Under the pieces are notes generated by a model. It saw only the letters and a list, made by a program, of their open reading frames with translations, ran no database searches and was not told the origin of the DNA. The translations under genes were made by a program, and so were the position numbers. From JBAYHA01 sp041666425 (GTDB taxonomy: Bacteria > Patescibacteriota > Patescibacteriia > UBA11705 > JABHMO01), in assembly GCA_041666425.1 (NCBI GenBank), contig JBAYHA010000025.1:1-15613 (forward strand): a stretch of DNA of 15,613 nucleotides, given 5' to 3'. Below, piece after piece: positions 6,391-14,158 of the stretch (its first letter is position 1; the number at the start of each line of letters is the position of its first letter).

Positions 6391-7635
6391 TCAACGCCAG
6401 AGACCGCCCATCTCACGTTTTTTTATTGCTTCTCTATCACGGTTCTTTCTTTCTTCTATCTCACGTGCTCTTTCTATGTCACGTTTTCTTATTTCTTCTC
6501 TCTCCTCCAGCTCCAACGCCATTTGCTTAAGAAAACCTACCACTTCCGCAAAGCGACTTGATTGAGCGATTTCTTGACTCGGATTAGAATAATATTTTAT
6601 ATCCCATAATATATTGTCTCTTTCTGTACGAAGATACTCGCCCATCCTGTCGCTCTTAAGAAACTCGTTCAGCTCCTCTGCCCGCAACAATAACTTAAAA
6701 TTTTTTTGCATCAAATTTCCAATCTTGGCCAAATCATTCTTGTACGCCTTTTGCCAAAATGAAACATCAGGTACTAACTTAATAAGCGTGCGCCAGTCCT
6801 GTTCATATTCTTTTACCGAATAACTATACTTCGGGTCTTCAGACAAATGATTAATTACATAGCGAGGAGTCTTCAAATTCGCGCGGAACTTTTCAAGAAT
6901 AACCAAACTGGCCTCCTTTTCTTTTAAAAATTCATCTATTTTTGTTCTTCGATCTTCATCATCTATCGAAAATAAAAGTTCAATTTCTTGAAAAACAGCC
7001 CTTAAAGCTTTCTCAACCTCTTCCAACGTTGCCGTTGCCTCTCTTCTCTCTTGGAAGTTTTTATTTCTGTTTTCTTGTAACGAAACTATCCGCCGTTGAA
7101 ACTCAGCGATCTTTGAGAAATACTCATCCTCCCATTCAGCTTTCCTTTTTTCTGCCAAGAGTTCGGACTCTCTTCTTTGCTGTTCTTCCTTTTTGTTATT
7201 GTCAAAAACAACGTTCTCTTTTTCCGCATCTTCGCGCGCCAAATCAAGGACTTCTTGATCCTCTTGTGGTTTGCTATATTTATTTTTTAATTCTTTTAGT
7301 TTGCCCTCCAAACCGGTCAACTTTGCCAATAATTCTTTGCCCGCTTGCATGAATTCAGGCACCAATTGAATCTTCTTGGCACGATAATCCTCAACTTCTC
7401 TTTTCCAAGCTTCATAGACTTCCTGTATTTCATTTTTTTCACCCAAAATTTTGTTAATTTCCAAAGTAATCTTTTTGTCATTTTGTCTTTCGGAATCTTG
7501 CCACCCTTTTTTGACAGAAACACGCTCCCTCTTTTTGGCTGTTGCTTCAACTTGCGCCTTTTTTGCTGCCTCAAGAATTTCTTGAGCTGTTCTTGTTTTT
7601 TCTGTTTTTGGTTTTTCTGTTTTTAGTTTTTCCAT
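6391..7635 (-). CDS. Charged coiled-coil protein of unknown function
   Basis: The 414-residue product is highly charged and nearly all helical. Glu/Lys/Arg-rich stretches alternate through about residues 1-250 (e.g. KKEEQQRRESELLAEKRKAE), and a basic/acidic helix occupies the last 45 residues (ELEEREEIRKRDIERAREIE). A less repetitive section (about 260-370) has aromatic and hydrophobic residues and could be a small folded domain. There is no signal peptide, membrane segment or catalytic motif, so it is probably a cytoplasmic structural or scaffold protein. The start at 7635 follows a TATAAT promoter by about 30 bases; no Shine-Dalgarno is present. It is transcribed separately from the helicase upstream (terminator 7688-7709). 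No clear terminator was seen after its stop; transcription may run into paralogue B. Confidence 0.8.
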   Translation of the reverse strand: MEKLKTEKPKTEKTRTAQEILEAAKKAQVEATAKKRERVSVKKGWQDSERQNDKKITLEINKILGEKNEIQEVYEAWKREVEDYRAKKIQLVPEFMQAGKELLAKLTGLEGKLKELKNKYSKPQEDQEVLDLAREDAEKENVVFDNNKKEEQQRRESELLAEKRKAEWEDEYFSKIAEFQRRIVSLQENRNKNFQERREATATLEEVEKALRAVFQEIELLFSIDDEDRRTKIDEFLKEKEASLVILEKFRANLKTPRYVINHLSEDPKYSYSVKEYEQDWRTLIKLVPDVSFWQKAYKNDLAKIGNLMQKNFKLLLRAEELNEFLKSDRMGEYLRTERDNILWDIKYYSNPSQEIAQSSRFAEVVGFLKQMALELEEREEIRKRDIERAREIEERKNRDREAIKKREMGGLWR

Positions 7636-7664
7636 ATTTTTTGTTAAATTTATCTATCAAAAAC

Positions 7665-7673
7665 ATTATACCA
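7665..7673 (-). promoter_or_regulatory. Extended -10 promoter of the coiled-coil gene
   Basis: TGG followed by a perfect TATAAT (7670-7665). The -35 position at 17 bases is only a T run (TTTTTT) that overlaps the T tract of the helicase terminator, so activity probably relies on the extended -10. Confidence 0.6.
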
Positions 7674-7687
7674 CTTTTTACAAAAAC

Positions 7688-7709
7688 AAAAAAACGGCTT
7701 TTCAACCGT
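7688..7709 (-). terminator. Intrinsic terminator of the helicase gene
   Basis: On the minus strand ACGGTT-GAAA-AGCCGT (6-bp stem including one G-T pair, GNRA-type loop) is preceded by As and followed by seven Ts. It starts 11 bases after the helicase stop codon. Confidence 0.85.
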
Positions 7710-7720
7710 CTTTTTTATTT

Positions 7721-9010
7721 TTACCAAGCAAAATAACTTTTTTCTTTTGGTTTTCTCTTTTGCTCCATTCGTCCCTGTGCTTTTGGAAATTTGGATCGAC
7801 GTTGAAAACCGTTTCGTCTCCCTGCAAAACCGGCCCTACCTGACGGTTTTTCATTACGCAAATAAAATTTGGAAAAATCATCTGGACAAAGATCCTCTGG
7901 CATCGAAACAATTGGAATCTGTTTGCGCACCAATTTTTCAATATCGGAAATATCTCTTTTTTGGTCCGGTCTAGCAAAAGTAATGGCTAGCCCCTTTTCA
8001 CCGGCTCGTCCGGTTCGACCGATACGATGAACATAATCATCCAAATTATCCGGCACATCAAAATTAATCACCAAAGAAATATCCTTAACATCAATTCCTC
8101 TGGCCGCGACATCCGTCGCCACCAAAACACGATACTTCCCATTTTTGAATCCGGACAAAGCATCTTTGCGTTGAGCCAAAGTACGATCAGAATGAATTTC
8201 TACCGCCGAGTGACTTAATTTTAACAAATCCATGGTCAATTTTTTGGCTCCGAATTTTGTTCTGGTAAAAATAAGCACTGTGCCTTTATTTTCTTCCAAT
8301 AATTTTTTTAACAAAGCCTTCTTTTTTTCACTTTCTACAAAATAAACAGTCTGCTCAACTTTTTCAGCCGCTGTTCCCGGTGGTGCCACTTCAATTCGTA
8401 ATGGTTGTTTCATGAACTGCTTGGCAATTTCCGCAATTCCAGCCGGCATAGTTGCAGAAAAAAGCATAGTCTGTCTTTCGCTTGGCGCATGCGACAAAAT
8501 TTCTTTGATCTGAGGCATAAAACCAATATCCAGCATGCGATCAGCTTCATCAAGAACCACGATTTTGATATTTTTCAAATCAATTTTCTTTTGTTTCATG
8601 AGATCATTCAAGCGCCCCGGAGTAGCGACAATAATATGCGGATTTCTTTGCAAAGATTTAATCTGCAAATTCATGGACGCACCACCGATAATCAACGACA
8701 AGCGCAAACCAAAAGAACGACCAACTTTGATCAACATTTCTTCGACCTGTATGGCCAATTCACGAGTTGGAACCAGAACTAAACCTTGTCCGCCTTTTTC
8801 GGCCAAAATTTGCATCATCGGAGCACCAAAAGCTAACGTTTTGCCGGTTCCGGTTTGCGCGATTCCAACAACATCCTTGCCTTCATTGGCAATCGGAATA
8901 ACACGATGTTGAATCGGCGTTGGACCGGGAAACATTTTTTTCAAAGCGTCAAGCAAAGCCGGACGCAAACCGCAATCGTCAAACGACGCGATTGTTTTTT
9001 CATTTTTCAT
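7721..9010 (-). CDS. DEAD-box ATP-dependent RNA helicase (RhlE/DeaD type)
   Basis: The 429-residue protein has every core motif in order: Q motif (F10 to PTPIQ at 30-34), motif I AQTGTGKT (51-58), Ia PTRELAIQ (81-88), GG (109-110), Ib TPGR (130-133), II DEAD (154-157), III SAT (185-187), IV VLIFTRTK (245-252), V ATDVAARGID (298-307) and VI HRIGRTGR (328-335). The tail after about 390 is Arg/Lys/Gly-rich (GRAGFAGRRNGFQRR and on), typical of an RNA-binding extension. It unwinds short RNA duplexes with ATP, probably in ribosome assembly or mRNA turnover. Length fits RhlE rather than long DeaD/CsdA. The start at 9010 gives the standard beginning just before the Q motif; the upstream AGAGAAAAT is at best a weak ribosome site. 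Confidence 0.96.
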   Translation of the reverse strand: MKNEKTIASFDDCGLRPALLDALKKMFPGPTPIQHRVIPIANEGKDVVGIAQTGTGKTLAFGAPMMQILAEKGGQGLVLVPTRELAIQVEEMLIKVGRSFGLRLSLIIGGASMNLQIKSLQRNPHIIVATPGRLNDLMKQKKIDLKNIKIVVLDEADRMLDIGFMPQIKEILSHAPSERQTMLFSATMPAGIAEIAKQFMKQPLRIEVAPPGTAAEKVEQTVYFVESEKKKALLKKLLEENKGTVLIFTRTKFGAKKLTMDLLKLSHSAVEIHSDRTLAQRKDALSGFKNGKYRVLVATDVAARGIDVKDISLVINFDVPDNLDDYVHRIGRTGRAGEKGLAITFARPDQKRDISDIEKLVRKQIPIVSMPEDLCPDDFSKFYLRNEKPSGRAGFAGRRNGFQRRSKFPKAQGRMEQKRKPKEKSYFAW

Positions 9011-9256
9011 AAATTTTCTCTAACTTCCAAACCGCCGAATGGTTCCAATTGTATTCTGCTCTGTCGAAAAAATTCTGACAAAATGAGAAAACGAAAAATT
9101 TTGGATAAAAGGCGAAATGAAGTAAATTTAAATAAACAAATTTTTAGAATTTAAAAACCAATCACTCAAAAGAGCAATTGGCCCGTTTTGTTTAAGTCGG
9201 TTATAAGTATAGCATTGATTATTAGTTCTGTCAACCGGCAAAAGTTTTCACTGGAT
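9011..9256. other. Intergenic region, no gene seen
   Basis: No convincing gene is found on either strand. It contains the leader of the helicase gene (a TACAAT at about 9048-9053 on the minus strand could be a -10, but no well-spaced -35 is evident) and the hairpin at 9153-9181. Short reading frames here have no homologous features. Confidence 0.6.
9153..9181 (-). terminator. Possible intrinsic terminator, minus strand
   Basis: A 10-bp stem on the minus strand (CCAATTGCTC/GAGTGATTGG, with two G-T pairs) and TTTT loop is followed by five Ts. It could stop readthrough from the tRNA-Ser region before the helicase promoter. On the plus strand the pairing is poorer. Confidence 0.55.
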
Positions 9257-9381
9257 TTTTGGCGGAGGCGAGAGGATTTGGCCTCGGCTCTCGTCGTCTT
9301 CCGACTTCTCGGCCTGGCCACCAGCTCGCTGTTTCGTTCATCATATTATTCACGAAACATCGCTCCGCTGTTCAAATCCTC
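9257..9381. repeat. tRNA-derived segment flanked by inverted T-arm fragments
   Basis: Bases 9257-9280 repeat exactly 24 bases of 9443-9466, i.e. the 3' end of tRNA-Ser (acceptor, CCA and part of the T arm) plus four following Ts. At the other edge, 9370-9381 (GTTCAAATCCTC) is the same T-arm sequence in inverted orientation (compare 9458-9469). The two edges therefore make a 9-bp inverted repeat (9272-9280 with 9373-9381) around about 92 bases that look richer in GC than their surroundings. Inside is a 7-bp hairpin GTTTCGT/ACGAAAC. It does not fold as a tRNA. It may be an attachment-site scar or a tRNA-derived dispersed repeat. Confidence 0.65.
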
Positions 9382-9418
9382 ACACAACCAAAACTATTTG
9401 GTTGTTTCTTTCCTGCAC

Positions 9419-9445
9419 AAAAAAAGAAGCTTTTGCTTCTTTTTT
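9419..9445 (-). terminator. Intrinsic terminator of tRNA-Ser
   Basis: A perfect inverted repeat (AAAAAAAGAAGC, TTTT loop, GCTTCTTTTTTT) directly abuts the CCA end of the tRNA. On the minus strand it ends in a run of seven Ts. Confidence 0.9.
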
Positions 9446-9534
9446 TGGCGGAGGCGAGAGGATTTGAACCCCTGATACCTTTTGGGTATGCCGCGTTTCG
9501 AATGCGGTGCCTTCAACCACTCAGCCACGCCTCC
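9446..9534 (-). tRNA. tRNA-Ser (anticodon CGA), CCA encoded
   Basis: Read on the minus strand, GGAGGCG (5' acceptor) pairs perfectly with CGCCTCC, followed by discriminator G and an encoded CCA. The D arm begins TGGCTGAGTGG. The anticodon loop is TTCGAAA with anticodon CGA, reading serine UCG codons. The last base pair of the anticodon stem is an A-C mismatch. A long class II variable arm (ATACC-CAAAA-GGTAT) and the GGTTCAAATCC T arm are characteristic of tRNA-Ser. It has its own promoter and terminator. Confidence 0.96.
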
Positions 9535-9593
9535 ACATTTAAATTTTTTGTAATTTTTTAAATTTCGTAGCACTAATAGCGTTCGCAGTATTA

Positions 9594-9622
9594 ATAATAC
9601 CTCAACCAATGTAAATTTTCAA
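9594..9622 (-). promoter_or_regulatory. Sigma70-type promoter of tRNA-Ser
   Basis: TTGAAA (9622-9617), 17-base spacer, TATTAT (9599-9594) on the minus strand. Predicted initiation near 9587 leaves a leader of about 50 bases to be trimmed from the tRNA 5' end. Confidence 0.75.
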
Positions 9623-9648
9623 GTCATATTTCTTTCAATTAAACAAAC

Positions 9649-9680
9649 AAAAAACCGCCAATATAAAACAGCGGTTTTTT
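9649..9680 (-). terminator. Intrinsic terminator of the 1233-residue protein gene
   Basis: A 10-bp stem AAAAAACCGC/GCGGTTTTTT with a 12-base loop lies 10 bases after the stop codon. On the minus strand it ends in Ts. Confidence 0.88.
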
Positions 9681-9690
9681 TACGAAAAAA

Positions 9691-12600
9691 TTATTTTTTC
9701 TTTTCAAATCTGACCAAATAAAAATTCTCTCCTCCTAAATACTTCTCCAATTTTTCATTATGTGTCATCACAAACCCTTTTTCTGTCATCCATTTTTGAT
9801 TACGCTCGTTCATTAACATTGCATACGAGGTACTTTCTCTAGCCTCTGCTTCAATTGGCAAGTCATAAGCAACGGCGACGGAAAAAATCTGTTCCATCAT
9901 TTTTTTGGCAATTTTTTTGCCCTGAAATTTTGGCAAAATTGCCATGTCGTGAATATGAATTGCATTGCTACCAGGAGAAACCTCTGAGTCTTCCGGAAGC
10001 ATCAACAAATAACCGGCTAACTCCTTGCCAAATCTAACCACAAAACTGGAGGCGGCTCCGGGAACTTCCAATTCTCGTTGTCTTTTTAAAATGTCAGCAA
10101 TCACCGCTTTGCCCTGAACCATTTTTTTTAAATAAACATCCTCTTCCATTTTGGCAATTATATCTACATCACGATCACCCAGACTGGCTGTTGTTATAGC
10201 TTGCGACAAAGGCTCAACCCCAAAAATTTTTGGCAAATCATAAATCATTGAACCCTTGGCATCCGAATATTTTAACCCTATCTTTGGAGAATACTGATTA
10301 TCTTCCAATTTGCCACCGGGCGGAACCAAATCAGAATACCCCGTACCAACCTTGACCGGCAAATCAGTATATTGAGACCAAAACACTTGATAAATTCTAG
10401 CCAACAACGGTGACAAATGCTTATAATTATTGGCGACCTCAATATTATCCAAAATCACAACATCGGAATCATCTGTTCTATCTCGAGAATCAACAATTAC
10501 GGATTGAGCAACAATTCTTCCTTTATATTTAATTGTAAAATATTGTGTCCCCTGATTAAACATATAATCATCATTTCTCCATGTACCAAAAGGCATACAA
10601 CAGTCCGTATAGTTTCCACACACCCATCCTTCCGGATCTGATTTGGCATGAACTTGGGCGACCAACGACGGCCCAACATCAATTTTCTGCTGATGTAACA
10701 ACTCAATAATTTTTTCCTCCAAATCAACCGGAACAGAGACAAACAAATCAGCGACAGCCATGTTTCTTTCACCATTCTTCCGACCCTTAATCAAAAGATT
10801 TAATTCATGAAACAACAAGTTTGGATCCTTGGCCTTGCCGATGATTTTTTCTTTTCTTGAACCAAGGCTTTCTTTGATAACCTCAGACAAATCACAGCCG
10901 ACAAAAGTTCTTTTATGTGGTGAAAAAGGTTGAGTTAAATCAAGGATTCCGTCCTGCAATTCTTTGAATTTTTCTTGGCCCAAAAAAGTACGCAAAATCC
11001 CGACGTTAAACCCCGGAGCTGACAAAACTGTCAACATTTTTGCAGGCACACTATTAACATCAAAACCTCCCTCTATCGAAAAAACTCTTTTTTGTAACTC
11101 TCTTAAAGACTGTATTGGCCCTGTTGTTGCCAAGACATCATCTCTCGAACTATACCTCAACAACAAATCAGTAAAAGTTCTATTGTCCTGTTCTGTTTCC
11201 AAACTCAAAATAAGTGCTTTTAAATCCTCTTTTGGTAGTTTTTCTTTCATCTGAGTCCACAAAAGAACATCATGCAAAGACTCAAACTCGCCAGTCTCCT
11301 CTTGAAAAACAAAAAATCTTGAAATGTACCGCTTCATTACATTTGCGCCAACATAGTCCGTAGCACCTCTATACCATTCTTGAACTTCTTCTGTTTGGGA
11401 GCAAAGACAAAATCGAAAATCAAAATCTCCTTTGTCTTTTGCTGGAGACATAAATACGTTGCTCCATCGTTCATCATCCTGCCTGCTTCGCCATTCCGCA
11501 TACTGTCTTATTCCCACGAAGCCTTGTCGTTCTTTCACATTTATCCCTTCATAATATAAAAGCCGTTCTTCTGCCGACACAACCCGCTTCCATTCCTCCG
11601 GCCAATCCTTGGTGGCAAAACTCAAGCCTTCACTATTTTCACTGTTTAAAATTTCCTCTAAATATTTTTTGGGGTCTTTTGCCAGATAATAACCACGCAA
11701 ATCAATCTTTTTTTTCATTATTTTCAAAAGTGGACCAAAAACACTCAATTTTCTTTCTACAGAACTGCCCTCGCCATACGAAAAATATTCGTTGATAATT
11801 TTAATTACCAACTCTCTATTTTGACAAAAAAGCTCGACCGCTTCGGACTCCGTTAATCCAAAACTTTCCGGATTCAACAATGAATAATTTTGTTTGTTTT
11901 TAATTATTTTATTTAAATTGTTCCACTCAACACCCGGTGATTGTCCTTTTAAAATTTCTTCCATGAAAAATTTTATAACATCCCCCCGATATAACAAGTT
12001 TTTCGTTTTGTCCTTTTCATAAAAAAACTCATCCCCATCATCCTGCTTTTTTTGTTTTGCTCTTTTCTTCTTATTCTTTTCACCAACAATCAAATGATCC
12101 AAAATCCCGGATTCTGCTATCTCCGAATACTTTGAAAAAAACCATTTGATCTCTTGTGGCGTCATTTTGCGAAAATCGACTCCTATTTGAGCAAATTTTT
12201 CTGCTCCTAGAATAAACGATCTTGCCAGTCCATCCGCAACATCAAGAAGGATTGCCTTTGCGTTATCAACTCCCAACGCTTCTATATACTCATACGCACA
12301 AGAATTCTCATCACAACAACCACGCAACCAAGACCGACTATATATTAAAGAAAAAACATCTCTGTACTGGCTGTCTTTCTTTTCTACTAATCGCTTAGCC
12401 AAAAACTCTTTCATCTGCATTTTTGTTTCTTCTTTCTCGGTCTCGACATCAATTGGATACAAGGAAACAACTGGCCGTTCATCAACAAAAACAAACTCCA
12501 CTGTCGTGTCCTTTTTTTCTGCTAAAGTCGGCTCTCTAAATAAATCCAACCGTTCAAAACGATAATCAAACTCATCATAATCTCTCACTGGGTCTTCGCT

Positions 12601-13392
12601 TAAAAAATGATACTTGCTCAACAGATATTCTTGACGATCAAAAACATCTCCTCCTGAAGAAATCCGATCATATTCGGAGTCGAACTTCATCGGCCAAGCG
12701 CGCAAAACTATCGCCATACTTTTTGGGCTTTTGTTGAGATCATCACAAAAACAATGCATTTTGTCATATACCACCTCTTGATAATCTCTTTGTCGATCCA
12801 CCCAGTCCATCTCGTCATCCTCTCCAAAGTTTTCTACGGGTTGACTCGCCGCGAATCTTTCCTCTACCTCTTTATTATAACTCGCAATCTCAGCATTAAA
12901 AGATTGCTTTCCGAGGGTCTCTACTTTTATTCTAACCTCCTTCAAATATTTACAAATCACCTCAAAATCCTTGAGCCCACCGTTATCTTTTGCAAAAGAT
13001 GACTTCAAAAACAATAAGGCCGTCAAGTCAGCACTATCTAAACGCACGGAATCATACGGAGCCTCTACCCCACGGTCATTAACTCTGGCGTGTTTCCTTC
13101 CCCACAAATCATCAAAAGCAATATAATAATTGGGGTTCAATAATCTAACATCATCATCTGACAAACCAAGCTCTATAAACACATCCACGCTCTCTCCATT
13201 ATCAAAGGCAAAAATAGGAACAAAAACATCCCGCTTTTCTAAAATAAAAGAACCCACAGCCTCTCGCAACTTTTCTTTTGCCTCCTCCTCCTGCTGTCTC
13301 GCCAGTTCTTGCTCTTTTTCAAAAAACTCCTGCGCCCCATCCTCAACTTGACGAGCTCTTTCCCTCCCTGAAAGTTTAAATTTTTCATTCAT
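9691..13392 (-). CDS. Giant (1233 aa) protein with C-terminal GNAT acetyltransferase domain and TDCC-containing region
   Basis: Most of this protein matches nothing I recognise. The C-terminus (about 1115-1233) is a GNAT N-acetyltransferase: FGKELAGYLL strand, IHDMAILPKFQGKKIAKKMM (motif A with the acyl-CoA-binding QGKKIA at 1157-1162), and the late NERNQKWMTEKGFVM strand. Before it, about 915-1080, is a distinct region with CGNYTDCCMPFG (C925, C931, C932), KGRIVAQSVIV and VVILDNIEVAN (978-988). The last two resemble GNAT beta-strands with no acyl-CoA loop, so this may be a second, degenerate GNAT fold. The N-terminus (about 10-50) is a coiled coil; a Lys-rich linker is at 439-450. There is no signal peptide or membrane segment, so it is probably cytosolic. 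The ATG at 13392 has no Shine-Dalgarno. It is a single-gene unit with its own terminator. Acetyltransferase activity is likely, but the substrate is unknown. Confidence 0.85.
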   Translation of the reverse strand: MNEKFKLSGRERARQVEDGAQEFFEKEQELARQQEEEAKEKLREAVGSFILEKRDVFVPIFAFDNGESVDVFIELGLSDDDVRLLNPNYYIAFDDLWGRKHARVNDRGVEAPYDSVRLDSADLTALLFLKSSFAKDNGGLKDFEVICKYLKEVRIKVETLGKQSFNAEIASYNKEVEERFAASQPVENFGEDDEMDWVDRQRDYQEVVYDKMHCFCDDLNKSPKSMAIVLRAWPMKFDSEYDRISSGGDVFDRQEYLLSKYHFLSEDPVRDYDEFDYRFERLDLFREPTLAEKKDTTVEFVFVDERPVVSLYPIDVETEKEETKMQMKEFLAKRLVEKKDSQYRDVFSLIYSRSWLRGCCDENSCAYEYIEALGVDNAKAILLDVADGLARSFILGAEKFAQIGVDFRKMTPQEIKWFFSKYSEIAESGILDHLIVGEKNKKKRAKQKKQDDGDEFFYEKDKTKNLLYRGDVIKFFMEEILKGQSPGVEWNNLNKIIKNKQNYSLLNPESFGLTESEAVELFCQNRELVIKIINEYFSYGEGSSVERKLSVFGPLLKIMKKKIDLRGYYLAKDPKKYLEEILNSENSEGLSFATKDWPEEWKRVVSAEERLLYYEGINVKERQGFVGIRQYAEWRSRQDDERWSNVFMSPAKDKGDFDFRFCLCSQTEEVQEWYRGATDYVGANVMKRYISRFFVFQEETGEFESLHDVLLWTQMKEKLPKEDLKALILSLETEQDNRTFTDLLLRYSSRDDVLATTGPIQSLRELQKRVFSIEGGFDVNSVPAKMLTVLSAPGFNVGILRTFLGQEKFKELQDGILDLTQPFSPHKRTFVGCDLSEVIKESLGSRKEKIIGKAKDPNLLFHELNLLIKGRKNGERNMAVADLFVSVPVDLEEKIIELLHQQKIDVGPSLVAQVHAKSDPEGWVCGNYTDCCMPFGTWRNDDYMFNQGTQYFTIKYKGRIVAQSVIVDSRDRTDDSDVVILDNIEVANNYKHLSPLLARIYQVFWSQYTDLPVKVGTGYSDLVPPGGKLEDNQYSPKIGLKYSDAKGSMIYDLPKIFGVEPLSQAITTASLGDRDVDIIAKMEEDVYLKKMVQGKAVIADILKRQRELEVPGAASSFVVRFGKELAGYLLMLPEDSEVSPGSNAIHIHDMAILPKFQGKKIAKKMMEQIFSVAVAYDLPIEAEARESTSYAMLMNERNQKWMTEKGFVMTHNEKLEKYLGGENFYLVRFEKKK

Positions 13393-13509
13393 AAATATTC
13401 TATAAAAATTATTTTAACAAACAACAATCATCTTTATTTTGTCTTACCCTATATTAATATTTTAGCAAAAAACGGACAATTTATCAAAAAAATATTTTAC
13501 CAAAAGGAA

Positions 13510-13540
13510 TTGACAAGAATAAAAAAACTGCTAACATCAT
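13510..13540 (+). promoter_or_regulatory. Probable promoter of the 158-residue orphan
   Basis: A perfect TTGACA (13510-13515) is followed after 19 bases by CATCAT (13535-13540), a weak -10. The long spacer makes this a moderate prediction. It gives a leader of about 60 bases before the ATG at 13607. Confidence 0.4.
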
Positions 13541-13606
13541 AGCAAGTTCTTTTAATCGACCCTCAGCCCAAAAATCATTGAGCTGAACAACCGGTAGGAG
13601 GCAAAA

Positions 13607-14083
13607 ATGCTCAAAGCTGTGGTTGTGTGTTTCTTTCGTGATCCTAATCGCCAAAAAGAGATGGAAAAACTCGGATTTACCGTTGGAGAAAAAATCGATA
13701 ATTTACTAACCGAAATCACCTTTCCGCCAACATGGACGCGCCAAACGGATGAAGCCAAAGAAACCGACCGATTTTTTGATGAAAAAAATCGGCATCGTGG
13801 CAACTTCTATTTTGAAAATGGCCATTTGATAGCCGTCTTCCTCCACTCAATTATCTTTTGCGAGGACACAGTCCCGCGCTCCGATGAGGAATTTACTGCT
13901 GGATACCCCTGTTGTTATCAAGTTTTCAAAGAACAAACCATCCCGATCCACAAATCCACGATAGCAACGATTAAATCAGGAGAAGACAACTTTTCAAAAA
14001 TGGAAAAGATAGAAAAAGAAGCCTCCCAATGGATAAAACAAAATTATCCGGAATCCAACAATCCCTTTGCTTATTGGGAATAA
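13607..14083 (+). CDS. Hypothetical protein, 158 residues
   Basis: No family is recognised. The start is firm: TAGGAGG lies five bases before the ATG at 13607. The protein begins with a short hydrophobic strand (MLKAVVVCFFRDPN) and has a mixed, soluble composition with several Cys (8, 85, 102, 103), aromatic residues and a charged C-terminal helix (about 128-148). There is no signal peptide or clear membrane segment. It is transcribed divergently from the 1233-residue gene across a 214-base gap and convergently to the O-antigen ligase gene, with its own terminator, so it stands alone and context gives no function. Confidence 0.8.
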   Translation: MLKAVVVCFFRDPNRQKEMEKLGFTVGEKIDNLLTEITFPPTWTRQTDEAKETDRFFDEKNRHRGNFYFENGHLIAVFLHSIIFCEDTVPRSDEEFTAGYPCCYQVFKEQTIPIHKSTIATIKSGEDNFSKMEKIEKEASQWIKQNYPESNNPFAYWE

Positions 14084-14114
14084 GCTTAAAAAACTTGCGC
14101 TTCTGACAAAAAAC

Positions 14115-14148
14115 AAAAACACCGCCAAAAACCTTTGTCGGTGTTTTT
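14115..14148. terminator. Bidirectional intrinsic terminator
   Basis: A 10-bp stem AAAAACACCG/CGGTGTTTTT (14115-14124, 14139-14148) has T tracts both ways. It lies 31 bases after the 158-residue gene and 10 bases beyond the stop of the leftward O-antigen ligase gene, so it serves both. Confidence 0.92.
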
Positions 14149-14158
14149 TAATTACCAT

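Noticed and set aside
9281..9385. A second tRNA or tRNA pseudogene
   Set aside because: Only 3'-end and T-arm fragments are present; no D arm, anticodon arm or matching acceptor can be folded.
9385..9404. Hairpin CAACCAAA/TTTGGTTG as a plus-strand terminator
   Set aside because: The stem is good, but the tail is only TTTCTTT and no plus-strand gene lies upstream.
9188..9561. Plus-strand reading frames encoding RRREDL / AEARGFEPL-type peptides
   Set aside because: They are read antisense through tRNA-Ser and its duplicated 3' end; such 'ARGFEPL' peptides are a known annotation artefact of tRNA loci.
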